From Pseudoalteromonas shioyasakiensis (GTDB lineage Bacteria > Pseudomonadota > Gammaproteobacteria > Enterobacterales > Alteromonadaceae), in the NCBI RefSeq assembly GCF_022398475.1, contig NZ_JAKEVM010000035.1, positions 1 through 34,720 of the forward strand: DNA of 34,720 bases, read 5' to 3'. The notes under the pieces are model-generated. The model was given only the letters and a program-made list of their open reading frames with translations. It did no database searches and was not told the origin of the DNA. Positions 1-9,046 of the stretch are shown here, one piece after another (the stretch's first letter is position 1; every line of letters begins with the position of its first letter). The position numbers and the translations under genes were made by a program.

Positions 1-111
1 GAACAAGAAATTATGAATCTTATTGAGTCCTTTCTATTTGCTTTTAAATTCAGGAAAATATGCATCAAGAAATCGTGCTTCAGGGCACATTCATTTTTGG
101 ACACTGAGTCA

Positions 112-975
112 ATGTTACAAAAAACAATAAAAATGTTGCTGTTATCGACACCAGTTATTTCTGCGGTGTTAAGTAACCCTGCTAATGCATGGGGTCAGAA
201 TGGTCACCGTATTATTGGTGAAATTGCATCTAAGCATATTACAGACACCACCAAGCAAGCATTAGTTCCTTTACTTGATGGTGATTCTTTACCGCAGGTA
301 GCAACGTGGGCTGATGAAATGCGTTCTGCCCCAGAAAAATTCTGGCAAAAGAAATCTTCGCGCTGGCATTACATTAACTTTAAAGAAGGTGAAGCCAAAC
401 CTCATTACGACTCAAATACCCACCATAACAAAGAAACCGTGTCAGATATCCTCGAAGGCATGAAATATTCAATCTCAGTATTACAAAACCAAAAAGCTTC
501 TCTAGGTGAAAAACAGTTCGCACTGCGTTTTTTAGTCCACCTCGTTGGCGATAGCCATCAACCTTTTCATGCCGGTCGCGGTGAAGATCGTGGGGGCAAC
601 AATATTTCTGTCACATTCTTCGGTCAAGATACCAATTTACATAGCTTGTGGGACACAAAACTCATTGAAAATGAAAATTTGTCCTATACTGAGTTTGCGC
701 AATTTATAAATACAACAAATCAAGCGTTAATAACGGACTATCTTGCCAGTTCACCTAGCGATTGGTTAATCGAATCTAATAACATTGCAAACACTCTGTA
801 TAAAGAAAATGAAACAAACGTAAGTTATAGTTATATCTATAAAAACTTACCGATTGTTAAAACTCGCCTACAACAAGGCGGGATAAGATTGGCAGGTTTA
901 TTAAATAATCTATTTGATAAATCAGCAAAACCGTTAGTAAAGGCACTTAAGATGCCAACTGACAGCAAACTATAA
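112..975 (+). CDS. Secreted S1/P1-type single-strand nuclease
   Basis: This is a zinc-dependent nuclease of the S1/P1 family, which degrades single-stranded DNA and RNA to 5'-nucleotides, probably in the periplasm or outside the cell. The ATG at 112 is preferred over an in-frame ATG at 13 because it begins a normal signal peptide (MLQKTIKMLLL...NPANA) cut just before WGQNGHR. That leaves the N-terminal Trp that these enzymes use as a zinc ligand, with His six residues in. Other expected ligand motifs follow in order: WADEMR, WHYIN (His60 of the mature chain), HLVGD, HQPFH, DRGGN and NLHSLWD, so the trinuclear zinc site looks complete. No good Shine-Dalgarno precedes 112. The receptor gene downstream starts 34 bp after the stop with no terminator between, so the two may be cotranscribed. 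Family call sure; substrate preference unknown. Confidence 0.93.
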   Translation: MLQKTIKMLLLSTPVISAVLSNPANAWGQNGHRIIGEIASKHITDTTKQALVPLLDGDSLPQVATWADEMRSAPEKFWQKKSSRWHYINFKEGEAKPHYDSNTHHNKETVSDILEGMKYSISVLQNQKASLGEKQFALRFLVHLVGDSHQPFHAGRGEDRGGNNISVTFFGQDTNLHSLWDTKLIENENLSYTEFAQFINTTNQALITDYLASSPSDWLIESNNIANTLYKENETNVSYSYIYKNLPIVKTRLQQGGIRLAGLLNNLFDKSAKPLVKALKMPTDSKL

Positions 976-1009
976 ATGAAACATAACCTCTAACACGGGA
1001 AATAACATA

Positions 1010-4000
1010 ATGAAAATCCAACTCCGCAAAACAGCTCTATCACTTGCTATTGCAGCATGTGTTGGTGTGAGTGGTGCAGCGTTAGCAAATGAAACAACAT
1101 CTGCTATCAAGGGTCAAATCAAAGGTCCTAGCGGCAACCCTGCTGCAGGCACTAAGATTACTATCGTTCACTTACCTTCAGGTTCAACTAAAGAAACTGA
1201 AACGAACGATGCGGGTTACTTCACAGCAAAAGGCTTACGTGTAGGTGGTCCTTACCGCGTTGTTGTAGATTCTGACGTATTCGCAGATCAAACATTCAAC
1301 AACATCAACCTACAAGTTGGTGCTGACTACCCAGTTAATGTTACGTTAGAGAGACAATCTGATGTAGAACAAATCGTAGTTACTGGTCGTCCAATCAGCC
1401 GTATGTCTGGTGGTACAGGCCCAGCTGCAACGTTCACACTTGAAGATTTAGAAAACCAACCAGCTATCAACCGTGACTTAAAAGATATCATTCGTATCGA
1501 TCCACGTGTAACAATCGATGATAGCCGCGGTTCAATCAACTGTGGTGGTGGTAACCCACGTTTCAACAGCTTAACGCTTGACGGCGTTCGTATGAACGAT
1601 AACTTCGGTTTAAGCTCAAACGGTTACCCAACTATCGGCGCTCCTTTCTCTTTCGATTCAATCGAGCAAGTTGCGGTTGAGCTAGCACCTTTTGATGTTC
1701 AATATGGTGGTTTTACATCATGTAACATCAACGCTGTTACTAAATCAGGTGGTAACGAAGTACACGGTGGTGTTTTCTTCGACTACACAAATGATTCAAT
1801 GAAAGGCGATAAAATTGAAGGTGAAGACTACGATAACGGTGATTACACTGAAAAACGTTACGGCTTCAACGTTGGTTTACCACTAATTAAAGATAACCTT
1901 TTCTTATTCACATCTTATGAAAAAGTTGAAGGTGTTAAACAGTACGAGTACGGCGGTTTAAATACAGGTAGTGTTTCAGCTGCAGACGTTGCTCGTGTGC
2001 AACAAATCGCTCAAGACGTTTACGGTTATGATGCAGGTGGCATGCCATCAAGCGCACCAGTTGAAGATGAAAAAATCTTAGTTAAACTTGATTGGAACAT
2101 CAATGACGATCACCGTGCAAACTTAATCTATAACTACAATGATGCTTTCACGCTATCTCAATCAGATGCATACAGCGATACAGTAGCTTTAGATAATCAC
2201 TTCTTCAAGCAAGGTGCAGAATTTACATCAATCATTGGTTCACTTTACTCAGATTGGTCAGACAGCTTCTCAACTGAGGTTCGTATTGGTAAATCTGAGC
2301 TAGATGCAACAGTACAATCTTTAGATGCAGCGAGCAGCTTCGGTGAAATGCAAATCGATACTGCTGACGGCGGTACTATCTATATCGGTCCAGATGACTC
2401 TCGTCAATCAAACGACCTAGACTACGAAACAACAACTGTAAAACTTGCAGGTACTTATTACCTTGATCAACACACGATTACTGGTGGTTATGAGTATGAA
2501 AAGCTAGACGTATTTAACCAATTCGTTCAGCACACTCAAGGTGAGTGGCGTTTTGATTCTGTAGATGATTTTGAAGCTGGCCAAGCTGCACGTATTTATT
2601 ATAACAATGCTGCTGGTACAAACGATCCAACAGATGCTGCTGCAAGTTTCTCATACGCTCAACATACATTATACGTTCAAGATGAGTACAGCTTCACAGA
2701 TTTAGATGCGACATTAACGTTTGGTCTACGTTACGACAAATACACAAGTGACGACACACCTAACTACAATGAAAACTTCACTAACCGATACGGTTTCAGC
2801 AACCAAGGTACATTCGACGGCATCGATTTAATTCAACCACGTGTTGGCTTTGAATGGTACGCAACTGATGCATTAGAAGTACGTGCAGGTGTTGGCCTAT
2901 TCTCAGGTGGTAACCCGAACGTATGGTTATCTAACTCATACTCAAACGACGGTATTACAAACATTGGTACTTTCCGTGCAGGTGTAGATTTATTTAATAC
3001 CCCAACAGTAAACGGTGGTACTCCAGGTTACGAAGTGCCTCAAGAAATGTATGATGAAGTTGCTAATACAACAATTGGTGCAGGTGACTCTTCAGTTAAT
3101 GCTGTTGACCCAGGTTTCGAAATGCCATCAGAGTGGAAATACTCAGTAGGTGCAACATACACAACTGAAGATGAGTATGTATTCTCTCTAGATTACTTAT
3201 TCACAAAACGTAAAGATGCTGCAATCTTACAAGACATCGCGTTACAAGATTCTGGTGAAACTACGTTTGATGGTCGACCAATTCTTGAGTCTATTGAAGG
3301 CCGTAGCGGTGACTTATTACTTACAAACGTAAGTGGTGACAGTGGTGAGTCTCACATCATTTCTGCTGCAATGAGCAAGCGTTTTGATAACGGTATTAGC
3401 GTACAATTAGCATATGCTTACACTGACTCAACAGACGTTAACCCTATGACTAGCTCGGTAGCGAGCTCAAACTACGGTAATATGGCGACTTACGATCCAA
3501 CTAATCCAGGTGCACACACATCTGATTACGAGATCCCGCACCGCTTTACTATGACATTAGGTTACACAACTGAATTGTTTGATGGTTACAACACTCGTTT
3601 CAACCTATTCAGTGAAACATTCAAAGGTCTTCCTTACAGCTATACATATAACGGTAGCGACAGTGTTTGGGGTGATAGCAACTCAAACCGTAGCCGTCAG
3701 CTAATGTATATCCCTGAAGTGAATGACCCTAACGTTGTTTACGACATGACACCTGAAGAAGTAACTGAGTTTAACGAGTGGATTTCAGCTCAAGGCCTTG
3801 AACGCGGTGAAATCGTTGGCCGTAACAGCCAAAATGCTGATTGGTTCACTAAAGTTAACTTCAAGATGACTCAAGAGTTACCTGGTTTCATGCCTGGTCA
3901 CAAAGGTGAAGTATTCTTCGTTATCGATAACTTAACAAATATGTTAAATGATGACTGGGGCGTGCTTAAGAAAGGTAACTTCGTTGGTAACCGTATGATC

Positions 4001-4126
4001 AAAACATCAATCGATGACCAAGGTCGTTACGTATACTCTGACTTCAGCCCTAACAATGGTAAAACTGCAACTCAAAGCGGTGCATCAGTTTGGGAAATGC
4101 GTGTAGGTGTACGTTACACATTCTAA
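1010..4126 (+). CDS. Oar-like TonB-dependent outer-membrane receptor
   Basis: An outer-membrane beta-barrel importer of 1038 residues. In order it has a signal peptide ending ALA|NET (residues 1-27), a carboxypeptidase-regulatory-like Ig fold (about 30-115, with the N-DAGYFTAKGL motif), a TonB-box-like EQIVVTG stretch, a plug (about 125-250), and a long barrel ending in the aromatic strand VGVRYTF. This is the Oar architecture. Plug cysteines C178 and C238 could form a disulfide. Codon use is strongly biased (GGT, CGT, AAC, TTC), unlike the nuclease gene before it, which suggests high expression and perhaps its own promoter. A strong terminator follows at once. The substrate is unknown. Pairing with a secreted nuclease suggests uptake of nucleic-acid fragments or nucleotides, but that rests on adjacency only. 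Confidence 0.92.
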   Translation: MKIQLRKTALSLAIAACVGVSGAALANETTSAIKGQIKGPSGNPAAGTKITIVHLPSGSTKETETNDAGYFTAKGLRVGGPYRVVVDSDVFADQTFNNINLQVGADYPVNVTLERQSDVEQIVVTGRPISRMSGGTGPAATFTLEDLENQPAINRDLKDIIRIDPRVTIDDSRGSINCGGGNPRFNSLTLDGVRMNDNFGLSSNGYPTIGAPFSFDSIEQVAVELAPFDVQYGGFTSCNINAVTKSGGNEVHGGVFFDYTNDSMKGDKIEGEDYDNGDYTEKRYGFNVGLPLIKDNLFLFTSYEKVEGVKQYEYGGLNTGSVSAADVARVQQIAQDVYGYDAGGMPSSAPVEDEKILVKLDWNINDDHRANLIYNYNDAFTLSQSDAYSDTVALDNHFFKQGAEFTSIIGSLYSDWSDSFSTEVRIGKSELDATVQSLDAASSFGEMQIDTADGGTIYIGPDDSRQSNDLDYETTTVKLAGTYYLDQHTITGGYEYEKLDVFNQFVQHTQGEWRFDSVDDFEAGQAARIYYNNAAGTNDPTDAAASFSYAQHTLYVQDEYSFTDLDATLTFGLRYDKYTSDDTPNYNENFTNRYGFSNQGTFDGIDLIQPRVGFEWYATDALEVRAGVGLFSGGNPNVWLSNSYSNDGITNIGTFRAGVDLFNTPTVNGGTPGYEVPQEMYDEVANTTIGAGDSSVNAVDPGFEMPSEWKYSVGATYTTEDEYVFSLDYLFTKRKDAAILQDIALQDSGETTFDGRPILESIEGRSGDLLLTNVSGDSGESHIISAAMSKRFDNGISVQLAYAYTDSTDVNPMTSSVASSNYGNMATYDPTNPGAHTSDYEIPHRFTMTLGYTTELFDGYNTRFNLFSETFKGLPYSYTYNGSDSVWGDSNSNRSRQLMYIPEVNDPNVVYDMTPEEVTEFNEWISAQGLERGEIVGRNSQNADWFTKVNFKMTQELPGFMPGHKGEVFFVIDNLTNMLNDDWGVLKKGNFVGNRMIKTSIDDQGRYVYSDFSPNNGKTATQSGASVWEMRVGVRYTF

Positions 4127-4151
4127 TAACGAGTTAACCTTGTTATAAAAC

Positions 4152-4180
4152 AAAAGCCCGCCCCTACTGGCGGGCTTTTT
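4152..4180 (+). terminator. Intrinsic terminator of the Oar-like receptor gene
   Basis: Perfect 11-bp stem AAAAGCCCGCC / GGCGGGCTTTT with loop CCTACT, ending in a T run, 25 bp after the receptor stop codon. The A run on the left arm means it could also act on the other strand. Confidence 0.92.
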
Positions 4181-4250
4181 ACGTTTTAGAGAAGTTAACG
4201 AGTTGCTAGTTGCGAGTGTAAAGCTTCAAGAGTAAAGTCAGCAAGAGTAA

Positions 4251-4347
4251 AGTTAGAAAGTTGCAAGGTAGCAACGATTTTACATCGCGTCCTAGTGCCT
4301 AAAACCTAGAGCCTAGGACCTGATAAATCTTTTCGTAGGACTGGCTT
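4251..4347 (+). repeat. Modular intergenic repeat, copy 1
   Basis: A 97-bp unit repeated at 4386-4482 with about seven mismatches and no gaps. It has three modules: a head (4251-4290, from AGTTAGAAAGTTGC), a block of five heptamers of form CCTANNN (4291-4325: cctagtg, cctaaaa, cctagag, cctagga, cctgata), and a tail CTTTTCGTAGGACTGGCTT. It lies between two convergent terminators and no ORF runs through it. Similar degenerate heptamer blocks are, from memory, common between genes in Alteromonadales; their function is not known to me. Confidence 0.85.
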
Positions 4348-4360
4348 TAGCCGGGAAAAA
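4329..4360 (+). repeat. REP-like palindromic tail of repeat copy 1
   Basis: The tail continues past the shared part into GGCTTTAGCC (4343-4352), a 10-bp perfect palindrome flanked by CGTAGGACT and GGGAAAAA. This resembles a bacterial REP motif. Copy 2 keeps the left half (to 4482) and then diverges (GGCTTGGTTATTG), so its palindrome is broken. Confidence 0.5.
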
Positions 4361-4385
4361 TAGCAGTTACGAGCTTTAAGAAGAA

Positions 4386-4482
4386 AGTTAGCAAGTTACA
4401 AAGTAGCAGCGATTTTACATCGCGTTCTAGTGCCTAAAACCTAGAGCCTAATACCTGATAAATCTTTTCGTAGGACTGGCTT
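4386..4482 (+). repeat. Modular intergenic repeat, copy 2
   Basis: Second 97-bp copy, aligned without gaps to 4251-4347. Heptamers tctagtg, cctaaaa, cctagag, cctaata, cctgata occupy 4426-4460. The sequence between the copies (4361-4385) and after copy 2 (4495-4537) is made of looser GTTACGAG / AGAGTAAAG variants, so the whole region looks like decayed tandem repeats. Confidence 0.85.
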
Positions 4483-4537
4483 GGTTATTGAAATGAGTTA
4501 CGAGATAAGAGTTACGAGAGTAAAACTTTAAGAGTAA

Positions 4538-4604
4538 AGTTAGAAAGTTGCTTGGTAGCAGATTTTACTCGCATCTGATGGCTGACAGCTGAGGGCTGAA
4601 AGCT
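4538..4604 (+). repeat. Partial third repeat copy with a different heptamer block
   Basis: The head module recurs at 4538-4573 (AGTTAGAAAGTTGCTTGGTA, then GATTTTACTCGC) with short deletions. It is followed not by CCTANNN heptamers but by another family, tctgatg gctgaca gctgagg gctgaaa gct (4574-4604). The heptamer block therefore appears exchangeable while the head is conserved. Confidence 0.7.
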
Positions 4605-4608
4605 TTCT

Positions 4609-4635
4609 AAAAAATGCAGGCCATTTAGGCCTGCA
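4609..4635 (-). terminator. Intrinsic terminator of the fbp operon
   Basis: Read on the minus strand, TGCAGGCC-TAAAT-GGCCTGCA is followed by six T. It sits 12 bp beyond the fbpC stop codon. Confidence 0.9.
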
Positions 4636-4647
4636 CAGATACTTTAT

Positions 4648-5658
4648 TTAAGCTGCGTAAACCGCAAGTGGATGTGTTGTATTGATAGAAACATGCACTG
4701 CATCACCAGGGCGTACCATCACTTCATGGCTTACACGGCTTGTCACCACAGTATCGCACGCCAGTTTAACCGCGCATAAACGGCTGCCACCTTCGTAACG
4801 TACCCATGTCACTTTACCATTGCTAGTAGCTGCATTTTGAATAAGGTGAATATCATCAGGGCGAAGTAATACATCAACTTTTGCAGTATCATGATCAACC
4901 CTAATAGCTGGTGCATTACCTAAATCAGTGGTGGCAATATCACCTTCACAATTGCCGGCAATGAAACTTGCTTCACCTAAAAAACGCGCTACAAAGCGAT
5001 TGCTTGGTAAGCTAAAACAGCGTTCAGGGGTATCGATTTGCTGAATAATACCTTCTTTAAGTACACCAACACGGTCACCTACAGATAAGGCTTCTTCTTG
5101 GTCATGGGTTACCCAAATAGCAGGTACACCAGCATCTTTTAATGCATTACGAATATCCCAACGAAGGGTGTCTTTTAAAGCTGCATCAAGGTTTGATAAC
5201 GGTTCGTCAAGCAATACAAAGTCAGGTTCGTGAGCTAATGTACGCGCAAGTGCTACACGCTGCTTTTGACCACCCGATAAAGTAGCAGGCTTTTTATCAC
5301 GAAATGCTTCAAGACCCAGTAACTTAATCCAATGATCAGCTTTTGAGGTATCGGTTAATCTAAAGCAAATATTTTGCTGCACTGTTAAATGCGGGAATAA
5401 CGCAAAGTCTTGAAAGACCATTCCTACTTTACGTTTTTCTGGTGGTACTTTTAACTTGGGTGTTGCACGCCATGAGCCTAAATTAATTTCGCCTTCGCTG
5501 ATAGGAATAAGCCCAGCTAACGCTTGTAAAATTGTACTTTTACCACAGCCAGTTGGACCAACTAGCATGAGGATCTCACTTTCCCCAAGTGATAAGTTAA
5601 GTTCACTTACCACACGATTGCTACCATAATCGATAGACAGCTTACTAACTGATAGCAT
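4648..5658 (-). CDS. fbpC: Iron(III) ABC transporter, ATP-binding subunit
   Basis: The ATPase that powers ferric-ion import across the inner membrane. The 336-residue protein has Walker A GPTGCGKST (34-42), Q-loop VFQD (Q83), signature LSGGQ (127-131), Walker B FVLLDE (147-152) and H-loop THDQ (H185), then a C-terminal regulatory domain of TOBE type, the layout of FbpC/AfuC. I chose the ATG at 5658 rather than a longer in-frame start at 5724: AAGGA stands eight bases before it and the shorter form begins directly with the ABC fold. It starts 11 bp after the permease stop and is the last gene of the operon before a terminator. Ferric rather than another substrate is inferred from the Fur box and the tyrosine pair in the binding protein. 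Confidence 0.93.
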   Translation of the reverse strand: MLSVSKLSIDYGSNRVVSELNLSLGESEILMLVGPTGCGKSTILQALAGLIPISEGEINLGSWRATPKLKVPPEKRKVGMVFQDFALFPHLTVQQNICFRLTDTSKADHWIKLLGLEAFRDKKPATLSGGQKQRVALARTLAHEPDFVLLDEPLSNLDAALKDTLRWDIRNALKDAGVPAIWVTHDQEEALSVGDRVGVLKEGIIQQIDTPERCFSLPSNRFVARFLGEASFIAGNCEGDIATTDLGNAPAIRVDHDTAKVDVLLRPDDIHLIQNAATSNGKVTWVRYEGGSRLCAVKLACDTVVTSRVSHEVMVRPGDAVHVSINTTHPLAVYAA

Positions 5659-5669
5659 TAAACTGATCC

Positions 5670-7169
5670 TTAATGTTCTAATTGACTGCGCTTTTCGCCT
5701 GAGAGCATTATAGCTAAGCCACATGCTGATATCACTACTAACAAGAGCCCAGGAATGGCAGCACGACCGAAATAACCGGCTTCATAAACACGCCATAAAT
5801 AGGTTGATAGGGTTTCAAACCCTGTTGGACCAAGTAACAAGGTCGCTTCAAGCTCTCGCATTGATTCTAAAAATACCAAAGCAGCACCTGCGATAATACC
5901 ACGCAGTGTTAAGGGTAAGGTAATACGCATAAATGCTTCACGAGGGCTTGCGCCTAATACGCGTGCTGATTTGATTAAACTCGAATCTAAGTGTTCAGTG
6001 CTGGTACGTACAGAGCCAACTGCCAGCGGTAAAAAGCGTAGCACGTAGGCAATCACTAATAATGCCAGAGTTTGGTATAAAAGCGGTAATTGCAGGCCAC
6101 CATAAACAAGTGCAGTACCCATCACGATACCCGGAATACCAAACCCGAAATAAGTCACCCGCTCCATAATGCGCCCTACTTTACCGCTTAGTGCAGCGTG
6201 CGCTACGGGCACAGCAACCACAACAGCGACAATGGCCGCAATGCCAGATGCATAAGCAGAATTCCACGCTATGCTGAAATCAAAATCAGCAACACCATCA
6301 CGGGCAAGCCAAAGGGTAAAAATGGCTAACGGTAAACAAATAGCCAATAATAAAACCGGTAGAAAAGTTACCAGCATTGCTAACTTTTGCCCGTTAGATG
6401 GGAATAACATCAGCGGTCTACCGTGGCGCTCAGAAGCTGTTTTAATTTGTGATTCGATGAACAGTAAAAAGCCTACTATCACCATTAATTGTAGCGATAA
6501 CATCGCTGCTCGGCTTAGACCAAAGGCGTTATATTCAACATAGATTACGCGAGTAAATGTATCTAAGCGCATCATCGCCGGTGTACCAAAATCTGATAGA
6601 GTATAAAGTGCAACCAGTAATGAGCCCGCTGCTATACCGTTTATTACACGCGGTAATATGACTTTAAACACACTCATCGGCATCGACATACCTAAAGTGC
6701 GAGCCGCGTTTACCATGCTGGCATCAAGGCTCAGTAAAGACGAACGCGTTGTAAGCATTACAAATGGAAACGTGTATAGCGTCATTACAATGGCAGCACC
6801 CGTTAAGCCATACATAGGCGGGGTTTCAAAGCCTAACAGCTGATTTATCTCACCACCGGGGCCAAATGCTGCATATAAAGTAAACGCGCCAATATAACTT
6901 GGAATAGCAAGTGGAGCTGCAAACAAAACAAGCCAAAGCTTTTTAAAAGGAAGTTGAACATAGGCACTAATAAACGCCAGAGGCACGCCAATTAAAATAG
7001 AGCCTAAAACAGTTAACACCATAAGTGATAAAGTGTTACCAAGAATTTTTAAATTGTGACTATCAAAAACAGCCGTCGCATCACTGGCTAAAGTGATCAG
7101 AATATAAACTGGCACTAACGCCAAAAGCGCTGCAAGCAGCGCCATGGGATAAGAAGCAGGTATGCGCAT
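5670..7169 (-). CDS. fbpB: Iron(III) ABC transporter, fused permease
   Basis: The inner-membrane channel of the ferric importer, 499 residues with about twelve membrane segments. It is an internal duplication of two binding-protein-dependent permease units. Each unit carries an EAA-type loop that docks the ATPase: NAARTLGMSMPMSVFKVILP in the first half and KSARVLGASPREAFMRITLP in the second. This fused form is normal for FbpB/AfuB. Its ATG overlaps the fbpA stop by one base (TAATG), which indicates translational coupling. The neighbours FbpA and FbpC complete the transporter. The nearest alternative family is other Fe3+/thiamine-type fused permeases; the operon context favours iron. Confidence 0.93.
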   Translation of the reverse strand: MRIPASYPMALLAALLALVPVYILITLASDATAVFDSHNLKILGNTLSLMVLTVLGSILIGVPLAFISAYVQLPFKKLWLVLFAAPLAIPSYIGAFTLYAAFGPGGEINQLLGFETPPMYGLTGAAIVMTLYTFPFVMLTTRSSLLSLDASMVNAARTLGMSMPMSVFKVILPRVINGIAAGSLLVALYTLSDFGTPAMMRLDTFTRVIYVEYNAFGLSRAAMLSLQLMVIVGFLLFIESQIKTASERHGRPLMLFPSNGQKLAMLVTFLPVLLLAICLPLAIFTLWLARDGVADFDFSIAWNSAYASGIAAIVAVVVAVPVAHAALSGKVGRIMERVTYFGFGIPGIVMGTALVYGGLQLPLLYQTLALLVIAYVLRFLPLAVGSVRTSTEHLDSSLIKSARVLGASPREAFMRITLPLTLRGIIAGAALVFLESMRELEATLLLGPTGFETLSTYLWRVYEAGYFGRAAIPGLLLVVISACGLAIMLSGEKRSQLEH

Positions 7170-8209
7170 TATAAAACACCGCTACTGCGCATAAGGTCGA
7201 GTGTTGGCCTTAAATCTGCCAATTGAGTTAAATCGATTTTCGGCGGTGACACATCCGTTAAGGCTGGTAATCCAGCTGGCTGGTCAATACCTTGGATCAA
7301 TGGAATTTCGTAGGCTTCACGTGCTAAGTAGCTTTGTACTTCTGAGCTTAGTAAGTAGCGCATAAAGTTCATTGCGTTCGGGTTATCTGTCAGCGATAAC
7401 ACACCTGATGCATTAACTAAACAACCGGCATCTTGATTGGTAAAAGCAAGATCAAGGTTTGCATCTGGTTTACCTGATTTAAGACGTAAGGTGTAATAAT
7501 GGTTTGCAAAACCAATATCAACTTCACCACGTTCAACGGCCATCACTACGCCAAGCTCGCCGGCATAGGTTTTCGAACGTTTTTGAACTTTCTTAAGCCA
7601 TTTAGCCGTTTTATCTTCACCTTCAAGAATACGCATTGCCGTGACAAATGATTGGAAAGAAGCATAAGCCGGTGCCCAACCAATTGATAAATCGCTATCG
7701 GCAATAGCCATTATGCTATCTGGGATCTGATCTTTTGATAAACGATTAGTGTTGTAAGGTAATGTACGAATACGACCTGTCACTGGTGCCCAGCCCGGAT
7801 AGCGAAACTGCGGTTGTAATTGCGCTTCTAAATCAGATGGTAAAGCTTTAGCTAAACCTGCATCTGTTACTAAGCCAATCGCACCTGAATCAACGGCCCA
7901 AAATAAATCAGCACGTTTAACACCCGCTTTCGCTTCAGCCACAATCATGTTGGCAAGTGCAGCAGTTGGGCCACGGCGAATTGATAAATTAAGTTTTGGG
8001 TTTTTCTTTTGGATTGATTGCAGTACGTTTTCGTACAAACCACCTTCACCACGGCCTAAATATAAGGTTAAGTCACCCTCTAGGGCGGGTAAGTCTTTCA
8101 CAGAAATTGGGCTTGCAGCAGAGGCTGCAAAGGCACGAGAAAGAGGTAGCGGCATTGCGCCCACCACCCCAAACGCAGCCAGGCCTTGAATAAAGGTCCT
8201 ACGCTTCAC
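7169..8209 (-). CDS. fbpA: Iron(III) ABC transporter, periplasmic binding protein
   Basis: Periplasmic ferric-ion-binding protein of 346 residues that delivers Fe3+ to the FbpB channel. The N-terminus MKRRTFIQGLAAFG has a twin-arginine motif before a hydrophobic stretch and an AFA|A-type cleavage site, so export through Tat is likely. The adjacent tyrosines Y238-Y239 in FANHYYTLRL match the pair that binds iron in FbpA proteins. The start codon is GTG, overlapping the stop of the preceding gene (TAGTG), and its own stop overlaps fbpB (TAATG), so the three genes are tightly coupled. Iron as ligand is supported by the Tyr pair and the Fur box at 9047. Confidence 0.93.
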   Translation of the reverse strand: MKRRTFIQGLAAFGVVGAMPLPLSRAFAASAASPISVKDLPALEGDLTLYLGRGEGGLYENVLQSIQKKNPKLNLSIRRGPTAALANMIVAEAKAGVKRADLFWAVDSGAIGLVTDAGLAKALPSDLEAQLQPQFRYPGWAPVTGRIRTLPYNTNRLSKDQIPDSIMAIADSDLSIGWAPAYASFQSFVTAMRILEGEDKTAKWLKKVQKRSKTYAGELGVVMAVERGEVDIGFANHYYTLRLKSGKPDANLDLAFTNQDAGCLVNASGVLSLTDNPNAMNFMRYLLSSEVQSYLAREAYEIPLIQGIDQPAGLPALTDVSPPKIDLTQLADLRPTLDLMRSSGVL

Positions 8210-9021
8210 TAAAATACATCCTTACGTGCTTTTTCGGCTTCTTCTAGTAACACCTTAGCGCGATCTAGTTTTTCTTGCATATCAACAACCGCTGCACGTA
8301 CTTGGTCAACAGACCCTTTGTCAGAAATAGCTTTAGGCAGGGTTACGTTAAAATCTTTTTCGAGAACTTCTACTAACTTCGCATCTTTTTCGATAAGTGT
8401 ACCTTCAACACCTTCGAATAAGTGAAGGTAAGTATCGTGTACAATTTGGGTTGCTTCATCGCTTAAACGTTCTGCGTATTTTGCAACAACACGGTCTAAT
8501 TTATGTTTGATCTCATCGATAGTCGCGCTTTGCGTCATTGTTTCAGAAGCAGTTGCTTTTACAGCTTTTAATAAGCCTTTTTGCTGGAAGTCGGCAGCAA
8601 GTTTAACAGCTCCAAGACCCTGCCACAAGGCAGCATTTAAGGCCTTTTGGTGCTTACGTACTTCGCTTGCTGGTTTTTTGTCATCAATGGCCATTTTGAT
8701 ACCATAAATGCCTTGCCAGATTGATGCATAAACCGGCACATAATTCGTTTCAATCGCACTGTGAAACTTTACTGATTCCCAGTATTCAATTAAATCATCG
8801 CTTTTAACTGCTTTTGCGCCTTTTGTTTCATAATCGGTAACCATGGTGTCAACTTTACCAACCATCCACTCAACGTCTTCTGAGTAATCTTTTAAATTTT
8901 CTTTTAGATGATTAACGTGCTCACCAATTGGGCCATTTGCCAATACAGGTTGGGCAATAAAAGTAGATGCTAATACTAGGCTAAGACCTAGTGTTTTAAC
9001 GGTGTTTAACGCTAATTTCAT
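8209..9021 (-). CDS. Unknown periplasmic helical protein, first gene of the iron operon
   Basis: I do not recognise this family. From the ATG at 9021 it has 270 residues: a signal peptide ending PVLA|NG (about 1-28), then an almost wholly helical, charged protein with no membrane segment. Two stretches repeat each other, IWQGIYGIKMA (101-111) and LWQGLGAVKLA (132-142), suggesting an internal helix duplication. His residues are scattered (GEHVNHLK, KFHS, KHQK, IKHK, VHDTYLH) and could bind metal. The C-terminal 40 residues look like a coiled coil. An in-frame TTG at 9036 is an alternative start but lies before a C run and lacks a signal-peptide rationale. It is the first gene behind a Fur box, and its stop overlaps the fbpA start (TAGTG), so a role in ferric uptake is likely; which one is not shown. 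Confidence 0.8.
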   Translation of the reverse strand: MKLALNTVKTLGLSLVLASTFIAQPVLANGPIGEHVNHLKENLKDYSEDVEWMVGKVDTMVTDYETKGAKAVKSDDLIEYWESVKFHSAIETNYVPVYASIWQGIYGIKMAIDDKKPASEVRKHQKALNAALWQGLGAVKLAADFQQKGLLKAVKATASETMTQSATIDEIKHKLDRVVAKYAERLSDEATQIVHDTYLHLFEGVEGTLIEKDAKLVEVLEKDFNVTLPKAISDKGSVDQVRAAVVDMQEKLDRAKVLLEEAEKARKDVF

Positions 9022-9046
9022 AGGGGGGACATCCAAGTTTCTAATT

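Noticed and set aside
13..111. N-terminal extension of the S1/P1 nuclease from an ATG at 13
   Set aside because: It would put 33 residues, including several basic ones, before a clear signal peptide whose cleavage exposes the zinc-binding Trp.
1327..1566. Minus-strand ORF within the Oar-like receptor gene
   Set aside because: It lies wholly inside a well-supported gene, has no ribosome site or recognisable domain, and is a by-product of codon bias. The same holds for other overlapping ORFs in fbpB, hmgA, the RND pump and paeA.
4251..4604. Direct repeats that might be a CRISPR array
   Set aside because: Unit length is 97 bp, there are only two full copies with several mismatches, no unique spacers of even size, and no cas genes nearby.
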